NCBI GenBank assembly: GCA_900318195.1
Contig: ONJR01000175.1
Span: 1 to 61,395, forward strand
Direction: 5' to 3'
From: an uncultured Planctomycetota bacterium
GTDB lineage: Bacteria; Planctomycetota; Planctomycetia; Pirellulales; Thermoguttaceae
Length of the DNA: 61,395 bases
How positions within the stretch are numbered: the stretch's first letter is position 1; each line of letters opens with the position of its first letter. Below, piece by piece: positions 49,778 to 58,455 of the stretch. The position numbers were made by a program, and so were the translations under genes. The notes under the pieces were generated by a model. That model was not told the origin of the DNA, searched no databases, and saw nothing but the letters and a program-made list of their open reading frames with translations.

Positions 49778-49967
49778 GAGATCCTTCTAACATAACGAGT
49801 AGACTTCTCAACGCTCGCAATACGTTTACCTCGCAATAGTCGCCAGTAATACCGAACAGAAGGAATATTGCATTTTTGCCGTTTTTACTCAATAAAAGCG
49901 ATGATTTGGTCGATTCAGATGAAGAGGACGCGCTGTTTGCGTACCCAATTAGAAAAAGGATAGAGCT

Positions 49968-50321
49968 GTGAAAATGAAACAAATCGCTAACGACACCCAA
50001 ACGCGCAGACAGTTCTGCCGTGCGATAACTCTCGCCATTGCCGCCAGCGCGCTGGTTGCTACGGCTGGATGCTCGGTCTTTAAAGGCAAGAGCAAGGTTA
50101 CTGACGACCAATCGAACGCTTTTGACGTTGACGAGGATGAAGAAGACGAAAGCGAAAAGGAAGACGTCTTCGCCAAAGAACGCAAAAAGCAACGTGAAAT
50201 GTCGAATTTCCTCGCAGAAAATGGACGCGACTCCAAGAGTAAAAAGAGTAAAGTTCGCCCCGGAGACGATTTTCTGCTCAGCAGTAAAGCGAAGGAAATT
50301 TACGCTAATACCGAACGATGA
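49968..50321 (+). CDS. Small Tat lipoprotein of unknown function
   Basis: A 117-residue exported lipoprotein. The twin-arginine motif QTRRQFC is followed by a hydrophobic stretch and the lipobox ATAGC. The mature 80 residues are highly charged, first acidic (DVDEDEEDESEKEDVF) and then lysine-rich, and likely disordered. GTG at 49968 is taken as start because AAGGA lies 7 bases upstream; ATG two codons later is the alternative. The amrS gene begins 16 bases after the stop, so the two are probably one unit. I do not recognise the family. Confidence 0.7.
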   Translation: MKMKQIANDTQTRRQFCRAITLAIAASALVATAGCSVFKGKSKVTDDQSNAFDVDEDEEDESEKEDVFAKERKKQREMSNFLAENGRDSKSKKSKVRPGDDFLLSSKAKEIYANTER

Positions 50322-50336
50322 TTCTAATCGAAGATC

Positions 50337-51590
50337 ATGAAGAACGAACCGCAATTGCATGAGACCGGCGACGAAATCACTTCCTGGAGCGCGCCGTCCT
50401 TAGAAACAATCAATGCCCAACTCGTCCCGGCGCGATGGTGGAAGATATACAACCGTCGCGAAGAAGTTCCGACTGCAACTACGAATGATTCAGGGAAATA
50501 TTCTTTCACGTTGTCCGCCAGTCAAAGCGTCGGTGGATTCGAGTGGAATCCGGTGGGTCAACTAAATACCGGACACACTCCGCCTACTGTGGAATGTATG
50601 CTGTGTCCGAGAAAATGCGTGATAGCTCCCAACAAACTCGGCAAATGCTCGGCGCGAGTAAATCGCGAAGGTCAGCTTTACGCTCGTTTCTACGCTCGAC
50701 CTGTCTCAACTGCGATCGATCCGATCGAGAAGAAACCGCTCTATCATTTCTTACCGACGACTCCCATCCTTTCGCTTGGCTGTTTCGGTTGCAATCTGTC
50801 CTGCAAATTCTGTCAAAACTGGACGCTTTCGCGCTCTCTACCAATCAATGAAGTCGCCAATACAATATTGCCTCCAGAACGGATTCTAGAACTAGCGCTG
50901 GAACGCAAGTGCCCTAGCGTCGCGTTCACGTACAACGAACCGACGATCTGGGCGGAATATGTGATTGAAACTGCGCGACTATGTAAACAACATGGAATCA
51001 AAACCGTCGCCGTAACGAACGGGATGATCTCTGATCAGGCTCGCGACGATTTTTACGACGTTATCGACGCCGCTAATATTGATCTCAAGGCGTTCAGGGA
51101 CGATTTCTATCGAAATTTAACAGACAGTCGACTAGAAGACGTCAAATCGACGCTACTCTATCTAGCGCAACGTAACGACGTATGGCTCGAGATCACCAAT
51201 CTTATCATCCCCACGTTGAACGACTCAGAAAGCGATCTGACGGCAATGTGCGAGTGGCTCGTCGAGAAGATAGGAGAATCCGTCCCGTTACATTTCTCCG
51301 CTTTCTTTCCAGCACATAAAATTACCGATTTACCCAGGACTCCCAAAGCCACTCTCGAACGTGCAAAATCAATAGCAGAAGGGGCAGGACTCAAATATGT
51401 CTACCTAGGCAACGTCGACGACGAACACGGTGGGGAAACAAGATGTCCGAAGTGTGGCGCTTCCCTCATTCGCCGCTCTTATCGCTACGCAACGCAGATA
51501 ACCGACGCGCTCATTCCCGATCCTGCGGATCCGCGCGCGAGAATCTGTCAAGTTTGTCACACGTCGATTCCCGGCGTATTTCAGCTGTAA
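50337..51590 (+). CDS. amrS: AmmeMemoRadiSam system radical SAM enzyme
   Basis: A 417-residue radical-SAM protein of the AmrS family. The N-terminal CMLCPRKCVIAPNKLGKC is the family's first cysteine set, and the cluster motif CNLSCKFC lies in LGCFGCNLSCKFCQNW. VAFTYNEPTIWAEYV and LKAFRDDFYRNLTDSRLEDVK are also typical. A C-terminal rubredoxin-like knuckle (CPKCGASL...CQVC) is present. About 75 residues precede the first motif, more than usual, including ARWWKI plus an insert of low similarity. Partner genes AMMECR1 and MEMO1, often adjacent, are not in the window. The substrate of the system is unknown. A large hairpin follows the gene. Confidence 0.9.
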   Translation: MKNEPQLHETGDEITSWSAPSLETINAQLVPARWWKIYNRREEVPTATTNDSGKYSFTLSASQSVGGFEWNPVGQLNTGHTPPTVECMLCPRKCVIAPNKLGKCSARVNREGQLYARFYARPVSTAIDPIEKKPLYHFLPTTPILSLGCFGCNLSCKFCQNWTLSRSLPINEVANTILPPERILELALERKCPSVAFTYNEPTIWAEYVIETARLCKQHGIKTVAVTNGMISDQARDDFYDVIDAANIDLKAFRDDFYRNLTDSRLEDVKSTLLYLAQRNDVWLEITNLIIPTLNDSESDLTAMCEWLVEKIGESVPLHFSAFFPAHKITDLPRTPKATLERAKSIAEGAGLKYVYLGNVDDEHGGETRCPKCGASLIRRSYRYATQITDALIPDPADPRARICQVCHTSIPGVFQL

Positions 51591-51637
51591 TTCCAGAGAA
51601 AATAACAAGGTGTTTTGTTTTAGTCAAATTAGATAAC

Positions 51638-51679
51638 TAGCGTATAAAAACCTCTTTACAAAGGGCTTTTTATACGCTA
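51638..51679. terminator. Long palindromic hairpin after amrS
   Basis: Outer arms TAGCGTATAAAAA (51638-51650) and its exact complement (51667-51679) enclose an inner CCTCTT/AAGGG stem. The inner stem with flanking A and T tracts is a classical bidirectional terminator; the outer palindrome is an unusual extension. Confidence 0.7.
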
Positions 51680-51785
51680 TCCTTTGAGCGCAGTCTTGTG
51701 GATGATTGCGCGCCGTGACAGGCGTTCCGGTTTTAACTTAGTCCCCTAAGGCGCCAGTTTCCCCTAAACCTAAGGTGTACGTACG

Positions 51786-53576
51786 ATGCTTTCCTTAATC
51801 CAACGGATGAACGTAAAAACGGCTTCCTTGCTCTGTTGTCTTTTTGCGCTCTCGACGTTTTTCCTCGTTTCACACGCTTTTGCGCAAACGGAGCAGAACG
51901 CGCCCAAATTCGTCGCGCCTCATTTCACGAACGACACTCAACAAGACGAAGATTCTGAAGGCGAACCGATCGCTAATCTCAACGACGTTGAAAACGGAGA
52001 CGAACCTCTTGACGACGCCGCCTCGCTCGCCGACCTGGAAGAATCGAACTCTGACGAAGACGTTCCGTCGCCAGACGCCGCGCGCGAGTCAGAAGAGACG
52101 GCTACGGCAAGCGTCGACGCTACGCTTAACTCGACGGGCAACACTGTTGAAAAAGAACCTTACGACGTCTACAAGGAAAACGGCGTCTATTTCGAAGGTT
52201 GGGACACGCCCGACGTCGCGCTAGTCTTTACTGGCATGACAAACGGTTATATCGAACCGTGCGGTTGTGCTGGCATGGAGCGAATGAAGGGTGGACTTAG
52301 CCGTCGTCAGACCTTCTTGAATGAATTGCGGAACGAGCTTGGATGGGATACGATCACGATCGACTCGGGGCAAATTACCGTAGGTTTCGGGGTGCAAGAA
52401 GAACTGAAGTTTGATATGGCAATGAACGCGTTCCAACTCATGCAGTATGACGCGGTAGGCGTCGGCATGGGAGAATTGCGCTTTCCCGCTTACTTCTTAC
52501 TGACGTACACCGCGCCTACCTCAGCGTCTTCACAGAGTCTATACACATCTGCAAACGTAGGCGTCTATGGTTTCCATCCAACGTACACGTTGCCTTATAA
52601 AATCATCGAACGAGGAGGCAAGAAAGTTGCTGTCGTTTCAGTCGTTTGTCCGAACGACTCGCTAGATCGGCGCGATGAAAATATCTTCTACGACAAACCC
52701 GAGAAGAAACTCAAGGAGATCTTACCGGCGCTACAAAAAGCGAAATGCGACGCCTACGTCCTCATCGTTCACGGTACTGAGGACGAAACGAACGCGCTCG
52801 CGAAAAAGTTTCCGATCTTCAACTACGTTGTTACTTCCGACACGCCTAGCGAACCGCCGGCAGAGTGCCAAACGATCAATGGCGATCAAAAACTAATTGA
52901 AGTCGGTGAAAAGGGAAAATACGCGATTGTCATTGGTCTCTACTCTGATGGTGAAACACGCTACCAGCGTGTCGCGCTCGACTCGAGATACGAATCGTCG
53001 CCCGAAATTACTTTGCTTATGAAAGACTATCAAGCAATCCTTAAAGGACTCATTACCTCTAAGGGGTTCCGCGGCGGACTAGGCGTCAATCCCGCTCGCG
53101 CTCCTATGGCTGAAACGCTCGGAAAATACGTCGGCGCGAAGAAATGCCGATCATGTCACGAAGATTCGTATCGCGTTTGGGCTAAATCTCGACATGCAAC
53201 GGCGTGGAAATCGCTTACCGAGACTGCCAATCCACCGCGCGATTTTGACCCCGAATGTATCGGATGCCATGTCGTCGGATGGGACGGACTCAACCACTTC
53301 CCATATATAGCTGGTTTTGAATCGGAGTCGAAAACGCCCGAGTTAGCGAACGTCGGTTGCGAAAGTTGCCACGGTCCCGGCGAGCGTCATATAGCTCTCG
53401 AACTAGGAGACGACGAGGCAGCTCAAGAAAATGCTCGCGCCGCTATGAGACTCGGCGAAAACGTCAAAAAGACCTGCTATGCCTGCCACGACGGCGACAA
53501 CAGTCCTGAATTTGATTTCGACAAATACTATCCGCTAATTTCGCACTCCGAAAATAACGAAGAAGACGAAGAGTAA
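51786..53576 (+). CDS. Exported metallophosphatase-like protein fused to a tetrahaem cytochrome c
   Basis: A 596-residue exported protein with a signal peptide at residues 8-34 (ending SHAFAQ). An acidic linker rich in D, E and S fills residues 45-125. Residues 143-400 look like a 5'-nucleotidase/SoxB-type metallophosphatase domain (VALVFTGMTNGYIEPCGCAGMERMKGGLSRR, TIDSGQ, GVGMGELRF, VLIVHGTEDE) in which some metal ligands are replaced; E157-PCGC161 is a mark of this subgroup. Residues 445-570 hold four haem sites CxxCH at 454, 491, 525 and 564, like cytochrome c554. It may couple electron transfer with a phospho- or sulphur-ester reaction in the periplasm. AAGGTG precedes the ATG. Confidence 0.82.
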   Translation: MLSLIQRMNVKTASLLCCLFALSTFFLVSHAFAQTEQNAPKFVAPHFTNDTQQDEDSEGEPIANLNDVENGDEPLDDAASLADLEESNSDEDVPSPDAARESEETATASVDATLNSTGNTVEKEPYDVYKENGVYFEGWDTPDVALVFTGMTNGYIEPCGCAGMERMKGGLSRRQTFLNELRNELGWDTITIDSGQITVGFGVQEELKFDMAMNAFQLMQYDAVGVGMGELRFPAYFLLTYTAPTSASSQSLYTSANVGVYGFHPTYTLPYKIIERGGKKVAVVSVVCPNDSLDRRDENIFYDKPEKKLKEILPALQKAKCDAYVLIVHGTEDETNALAKKFPIFNYVVTSDTPSEPPAECQTINGDQKLIEVGEKGKYAIVIGLYSDGETRYQRVALDSRYESSPEITLLMKDYQAILKGLITSKGFRGGLGVNPARAPMAETLGKYVGAKKCRSCHEDSYRVWAKSRHATAWKSLTETANPPRDFDPECIGCHVVGWDGLNHFPYIAGFESESKTPELANVGCESCHGPGERHIALELGDDEAAQENARAAMRLGENVKKTCYACHDGDNSPEFDFDKYYPLISHSENNEEDEE

Positions 53577-53618
53577 ATCACACTCTCTTTCTCAAGCGTC
53601 TCGGCTCGTTACCCAATC

Positions 53619-53656
53619 AATCGGCAAAGTAGCTCCTGTATTTTGCCGATTTTTTA
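53619..53656 (+). terminator. Intrinsic terminator of the cytochrome fusion gene
   Basis: A 10-bp stem AATCGGCAAA/TTTGCCGATT is followed by a T-run, 43 bases after the stop. Confidence 0.8.
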
Positions 53657-53684
53657 TTGACGTTGCCAAACAACCGAGTAGAAT
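53657..53684 (+). promoter_or_regulatory. Sigma70-like promoter of the PAS-GAF gene
   Basis: TTGACG (53657-53662), 16-base spacer, TAGAAT (53679-53684), directly behind the preceding terminator. Confidence 0.6.
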
Positions 53685-53796
53685 AGCCCATGAGCAGAGG
53701 ATCTATCTGGCAGTAGCAACATCCTAACAGACGTTGAACATAGCTTCGCGACGTTCTGATGGGTATGTTCCGTCTTTACGTTGAAAGGGAGACGAA

Positions 53797-55749
53797 ATGT
53801 TTAAAAAATGGAAGTTTAGTAAACTGCTGCAACACGGTTTGTCAATCGCGACGGTACTCGTCGACCAAAACCATATAATCCGTAGCTGTAATAATCGGTT
53901 TTCAGATTGGTTTGGCGCCAAGATCAACGGAAAAAGCAGCAAACTTATCGGAGAGGATTTCTATGCCGTTTTAGGTCATCCGGAAGTGCTTGACGGACGG
54001 TATGCGCCCTTTTATGCGGCTACTCATGAAAAGAACGCAAGCGCCGTCGAGCGGAGATCTATTCTCAAGGTTTCATTACCACACGCGGCGAACTCCGAAA
54101 TGAGAACGCGAACGTACGAGATGCTCGTTACCAGTAAGCTCGTCAATTCGCAACTCTACTTCATCGTCGAACTCAGAGACCTCTCCAAGTCTAGTTTGTT
54201 TGCGCTCATGCACGACACGCTTCGTGAAGCTGGAAACGAACTCACGGAGTTAATTGAGCGTGAATTCACCAAATGCTCGTACGAACAACTTGTCGCTATG
54301 CTCGCTGAAAAAATCAGAGAGCATATGGAAAAGACGCTAAAAAGGGACGTATGTGAGATACGAACAATCGATTATTCCCGTCCAGGTCGAGAGCTACTTC
54401 CTTTTATTAACTTCGGTATAGACGAAAGAGGCGCGCAACGCACGCTAGTCGCCAGCGCCACGGGCGATAACGGTATCACGGGCTACGTAGCCGACACAGG
54501 GAACGCGTACGTCTGCAAGGATACGCACAACGACCCGTATTATCTCGAAGGCGCGATCAATGCGCGCTCCTCGCTCACGGTTCCGCTAATCTACCGTAAT
54601 CAAATCATCGGAGTCTGTAACGTCGAAAGCCTCGAACCGAACGACTTTTCAACTCACGACGTTGTTTTTTTACAGCTCTATGCGAAAGACCTTGCGCAAG
54701 CGATCCATATGATCGATTCCTATCGTCAGAGGAACGTTACAGAGCGACATAGTTGCGGAACCTTAATGCGTGAACAACTCGACGTCGAACTTACTCAGAC
54801 ATTCGAAGAAGGCTGTTCGTTGCGTCGCGAATTAGAAGTCTTTGCGTCAAGACTCTGTAGCTCAGATCCCCAAATCCAGTCCATTGCGGAACTGCAAACC
54901 CATCTCGACTCATTCCTCAAAAAAATTTCGCGAGATAAACAAAAGTCAACTGACTTATCAGCCTCCTTTTTATCTTTGAGCGAAGAATTAGCGAAGCCCA
55001 AGCCCGCTCGAAAAGAATACTCTTTTCTCATACCGCGTAACTTGTTCATACGGCAATGCATTGGCGCACAACCTTGCGACTACGATTCGGTCTGTGATTT
55101 TCTCAAAGGAGCTCGTTGTCTCGTTGTCAATAAGCGTATGGACGACTGGGAACGCGAGGAACGTTGGGAAGCTTTCTTAGCGCACTATGGCGCCTACGTC
55201 GATATTTTTTCTAGCGCGTCAAACGCATTTGAAGCCGCGACGCTTCTGGATTATGATCTAATCCTAGCCAATAAGTTCTGCGACTGTCAATATTTCAACA
55301 ATGTTACGCGTGATCAAGCGGCTGTTGTGCAGTCTCAACCCTTCAAACCAACGGACTATGACATTCACAGCGAAGGCTATTTCGAAGCAACCAATATTCC
55401 ACCGAAAAGCCTTGCTCTCCGCCAGAAGGTTTTGGAGTTGACCGAGTCTGGTGAAAAAGACGACGCGTACTTTTTCTATCGACGTCTAGCCTCACGGCTT
55501 CTAAAAGACCGTCGGCAACTTCCGATTATTGTACTCTCGAAACCGCATACGGCTAATCCTTACGACGCCACGCACATCCAGCCTAGTATGACGGAGTTGC
55601 GACGTTCGCTATTCAAGTCGCGCGCAGTACAAAGTGAAGTCCAATTTTTCCCTGACTCCCAATATCCATATTTGCCGCTCTTCTGCGCGCTCTATAAGGA
55701 ACTCACGCAAACGCAGAAACTTCCGACTACGAGACAAGAAAATCGATAA
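53797..55749 (+). CDS. PAS-GAF sensor protein with degenerate receiver-like domain
   Basis: A 650-residue cytosolic signalling protein. Residues 12-130 form a PAS domain (VLVDQNHIIRSCNNRFSDWFG...LVTSKLVNSQLYFIVELRDLS). Residues 150-310 form a GAF domain (NGITGYVADTGNAYVCKDTHNDPYYLEGAINARSSLTVPLIYRNQIIGVCNVES). A helical stretch follows. The last 210 residues resemble a response-regulator receiver (CLVVNKRMDDW, then the GAYVDIFSSASNAFEAATLLDYDLILANK strand, and PIIVLSKPH with K582), but the acidic pocket and phosphoacceptor aspartates are N445 and N492. An 80-residue insert lies between strands 3 and 4. No histidine kinase or output domain exists. GGGAG precedes the ATG. Confidence 0.8.
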   Translation: MFKKWKFSKLLQHGLSIATVLVDQNHIIRSCNNRFSDWFGAKINGKSSKLIGEDFYAVLGHPEVLDGRYAPFYAATHEKNASAVERRSILKVSLPHAANSEMRTRTYEMLVTSKLVNSQLYFIVELRDLSKSSLFALMHDTLREAGNELTELIEREFTKCSYEQLVAMLAEKIREHMEKTLKRDVCEIRTIDYSRPGRELLPFINFGIDERGAQRTLVASATGDNGITGYVADTGNAYVCKDTHNDPYYLEGAINARSSLTVPLIYRNQIIGVCNVESLEPNDFSTHDVVFLQLYAKDLAQAIHMIDSYRQRNVTERHSCGTLMREQLDVELTQTFEEGCSLRRELEVFASRLCSSDPQIQSIAELQTHLDSFLKKISRDKQKSTDLSASFLSLSEELAKPKPARKEYSFLIPRNLFIRQCIGAQPCDYDSVCDFLKGARCLVVNKRMDDWEREERWEAFLAHYGAYVDIFSSASNAFEAATLLDYDLILANKFCDCQYFNNVTRDQAAVVQSQPFKPTDYDIHSEGYFEATNIPPKSLALRQKVLELTESGEKDDAYFFYRRLASRLLKDRRQLPIIVLSKPHTANPYDATHIQPSMTELRRSLFKSRAVQSEVQFFPDSQYPYLPLFCALYKELTQTQKLPTTRQENR

Positions 55750-55763
55750 ACAGAACTTTTTCG

Positions 55764-55793
55764 TTGACTTGGCGCGCCGCCTGTCAATAATAT
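55764..55793 (+). promoter_or_regulatory. Sigma70-like promoter of the SorC-like gene
   Basis: TTGACT (55764-55769), 18-base spacer, TAATAT (55788-55793). The leader to 55885 is about 85 bases. Confidence 0.5.
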
Positions 55794-55884
55794 ATACATA
55801 CTAGCGTGCGCGACGCTCGGTTGACGTTCAAGGAAGCGTTCGCCGCCATTACTCGCGGACAATAACGAAGGAAAAGGTATAATC

Positions 55885-57093
55885 ATGGCAAGACAGAAGA
55901 ATCAATCGAACAAACCTCCGCGAATTGCCGTAACGAAGGAACCGGACGAGCTGGTGTACGCCGCCGCAGAAACGTACTTCTCGACCATGCAACCTGACGA
56001 AGAAGACGATTCAGCTAAAGTAGACGGTAAAAAGAAGGGCAGAGCCAAAGCAACGAAAGGGTGCGCGACGCGCGCGGCAAACGACCTTAAAGAACGGTTC
56101 GATCGTCAAGATCTGACGCGTGAAAGAATCTATCCTCTCATTTGGGAGGCGATTCGTCGCAAGTTCGTCGTTATGAACGCGCCGATCGAGGAAAATCTCA
56201 GTCGTCAGTTAATTGAAAAGTTTGATCTCGCACAACATCTTGAAGCGACAAACGGCGCTATTACCGTTGTCAACGTCGTCGGCAATATCACGTCTCAACA
56301 CGTTGGCGAGGCAGCCGCCGATCGTATCGTTAATCTCATTGACAAAGTGCGCAAAGAAAAAGAAGCTCGAGCAATAGCTAACGGAGAAGACCCAGAAAAC
56401 GTCAAAGTCCATCTCGGTCTGGGCGCCGGATTCACCGCAATGACGCTTGCCGATCGTCTCTCTACTCGGTTTTCCGCCGCGACCCCCAAACTAATGTTAC
56501 ACGCGCTGACGCCAGGCGGATACTATTTTCAAAAGCAACAAAATTCCCCGACCTCGTACTTTCAACGTTTCTTCGACAAACAGTTTGACGTCGAATGTCA
56601 GGGAATGTTTGCGCCTCCGATTGTAGAAGTCGAAAACTATGAACGACTGCGCGCCAATCCCTCGCTACGCGCAAGTTTTACACTACGCGACGAAATCGAT
56701 ATTCTTGTAACGTCGCTCGCGACTTCTAACGATCCTCATGGACTCGTGCGACAATATTTCACGCATCTGCATGAAAACCGCTACATAGAAGAAGACGCCG
56801 TTAAGACCTTGGACGCGCAAGGTTGGATCGGCGACGTTCTCTTTCAGCCCTACTCCGCTACGCAGGCAATACACCCTAAAACGTTGCGCACCGTCGCGCT
56901 CTTTAACTTTAAGGAACTCGTCGACTTTTCCAAACGCCCTGATAAGCACGTCGTCGTAATCGGCGCGCCATGCGGAGAGTGCCACGCAAGCAAAGCCTCG
57001 GCGGTATTGCCGCTACTCAAAGAACCGTCAATGCGCTTATGGAATCAACTCTTTATCGATCGCGTCGCCGCTATCAAACTTCTTCAAGATTGA
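55885..57093 (+). CDS. SorC/DeoR-type sugar-binding transcriptional regulator
   Basis: A 402-residue protein. Residues about 175-395 resemble the SorC sugar-binding domain: VHLGLGAGFTAMTLADRLSTRF, DILVTSLATSNDPHGLV, and EEDAVKTLDAQGWIGDVLFQPYS, where family members sense phosphosugars. The N-terminus fits a SorC helix-turn-helix that has been stretched: ELVYAAAETYFS as first helix, a lysine/aspartate-rich insert of about 25 residues, then TRAANDLKERF and the recognition helix plus wing LTRERIYPLIWEAIRRKFVVMNAP. AAGGAAAAGG lies before the ATG. It likely controls a sugar operon; the convergent DUF4432 gene is a candidate neighbour target. DNA binding is inferred. Confidence 0.72.
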   Translation: MARQKNQSNKPPRIAVTKEPDELVYAAAETYFSTMQPDEEDDSAKVDGKKKGRAKATKGCATRAANDLKERFDRQDLTRERIYPLIWEAIRRKFVVMNAPIEENLSRQLIEKFDLAQHLEATNGAITVVNVVGNITSQHVGEAAADRIVNLIDKVRKEKEARAIANGEDPENVKVHLGLGAGFTAMTLADRLSTRFSAATPKLMLHALTPGGYYFQKQQNSPTSYFQRFFDKQFDVECQGMFAPPIVEVENYERLRANPSLRASFTLRDEIDILVTSLATSNDPHGLVRQYFTHLHENRYIEEDAVKTLDAQGWIGDVLFQPYSATQAIHPKTLRTVALFNFKELVDFSKRPDKHVVVIGAPCGECHASKASAVLPLLKEPSMRLWNQLFIDRVAAIKLLQD

Positions 57094-57121
57094 ATCGCGC
57101 CGCATTGTAGCTCTTAACGCG

Positions 57122-57163
57122 ACAGGTCGCGCCGGGATAACGCCGAAGCGACCTGTGTTGTTT
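57122..57163 (+). terminator. Terminator of the SorC-like gene
   Basis: A perfect 9-bp stem ACAGGTCGC (57122-57130) with GCGACCTGT (57148-57156) is followed by GTTGTTT, between convergent genes. Confidence 0.65.
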
Positions 57164-57192
57164 AAGTCGATTTGACCCGCTGGTTCCTCTGA

Positions 57193-58356
57193 TTATTCGC
57201 ACCATTCCGGAATCGGCTGGATTAACGTGTTGGGCGTCGCGCTCTCTTGTAATTCATTAATCCTGTCGACTACCTCTTCAACCGCCTCGTAGCCAATAAG
57301 CGCGTCGAGAGTAAAACAGAAACGTTTTGTTTCACCAGAAGCGATTGGCATAACGCGTCCATGCGATTTCTCAAAGGAACGCGTGTTCGGGAAATTGATC
57401 GCCGGCTCCATGCCCGAGACGTAAATATCGCTATTGGGACGTTGCGTCTTCCACAGAATGAAGTATGGAAAATCGCTTTTATTAAAGGTCAGAGCGAGTC
57501 CGCGCGATTCGTCAAAAGTCGTAATCGCGACCGTCGTATCTCCACTCGCGTCGTTCGCAAGGTCAAAGAAATAACACGTCTCAGGACGACCGGAAACAGG
57601 CGTCACGAACCGATTCCACTCGGGCAATTCTTTAACCGCGTTGCCGTCTCTAGGACACATCGTCTTATACGCCGCCAGGAACTTCGAACCTGGAGATACG
57701 AGCGGATAACCGGTATTGATGTGATAAAGAAGTTCAAACTCGTCTTGAACGCTAGCAAGATTGACGATTTCGTCTTGCACGCTCAGTTTCGTATCGCCAA
57801 GTTTAATTGAATATGTCGTTCGTAGTAGAAGCCGACTTCCAAAGACGCTCGCTTCCAGTACTTCGCCGACGACGGTCGCTACTTGCTTTTCGTCGTCAAA
57901 GGTCAGAACAACGCGCCGTGCCGGCAAATTGGCAATACGCCCGTGGAGCGGATATTTCAAGACGCCGTTGGCGTCAAATTCGGGAGCGCCGTTGCTCTCA
58001 AGACCGCAACGCGCGATCCATTCAGAAAATCCTTCCAGCCATCCGCATCCGCTCGGGGCAAACAACGGCACAAACTTCGGATGTACCGGACCGTTTACAG
58101 GCGAGTCCCATTTCAAATCGACGTCTTCGCATCGCGCTTTAAGGAGATTCATTCCTCGCGAGAGTAGAATAGTGAACTCGAAGCGTCCAGCGTCAATTTC
58201 TAGCACGTCAAGACCGTCTTGTACGCCGCCCTGCAAACGGCTTTTGACAAACTTATAGGGGTACTTGCCAAACTCCGTATCCGCCACGCCGCTGATCGTC
58301 TGCGATTCGACATAAACACGCTCAGCGGTATCGATCAAAACATAACTTTTTTCCAT
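57193..58356 (-). CDS. DUF4432 family (aldose 1-epimerase-like) protein
   Basis: A 387-residue cytosolic protein of the galactose-mutarotase superfamily, DUF4432 group. The start at 58356 has AGGG 7 bases upstream. Family traits are FTILLSRGMNLLKARCEDVDLKWDSPVNGPVHP, GWLEGFSEWIARCGLESNG, LHGRIANLPAR with the conserved histidine, LLYHINTGYPLVSPGS and GMEPAINFPNTRSFEKSHGRV. Members probably bind or epimerise a sugar or sugar acid; no biochemical role is firmly known to me. It has its own promoter (58414-58442) and is convergent with the SorC-like regulator. Confidence 0.87.
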   Translation of the reverse strand: MEKSYVLIDTAERVYVESQTISGVADTEFGKYPYKFVKSRLQGGVQDGLDVLEIDAGRFEFTILLSRGMNLLKARCEDVDLKWDSPVNGPVHPKFVPLFAPSGCGWLEGFSEWIARCGLESNGAPEFDANGVLKYPLHGRIANLPARRVVLTFDDEKQVATVVGEVLEASVFGSRLLLRTTYSIKLGDTKLSVQDEIVNLASVQDEFELLYHINTGYPLVSPGSKFLAAYKTMCPRDGNAVKELPEWNRFVTPVSGRPETCYFFDLANDASGDTTVAITTFDESRGLALTFNKSDFPYFILWKTQRPNSDIYVSGMEPAINFPNTRSFEKSHGRVMPIASGETKRFCFTLDALIGYEAVEEVVDRINELQESATPNTLIQPIPEWCE

Positions 58357-58413
58357 TCTCGAACCCTTTTCTAACGTAATCGCGCGTCTATACCGCACAC
58401 ACGCGCTGAAGCC

Positions 58414-58442
58414 ATTGTACCTAGCGCGCGTGTAAAGTTCAA
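58414..58442 (-). promoter_or_regulatory. Sigma70-like promoter of the DUF4432 gene
   Basis: On the minus strand TTGAAC (58437-58442), 17-base spacer, TACAAT (58414-58419). The leader is about 50 bases. Confidence 0.65.
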
Positions 58443-58455
58443 GAGGATATAACGA

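Noticed and set aside
49716..50360. A 214-residue minus-strand frame over the Tat lipoprotein gene
   Set aside because: The plus-strand frame has a Tat motif, lipobox and ribosome site; the minus frame has none of these and covers the methyltransferase promoter.
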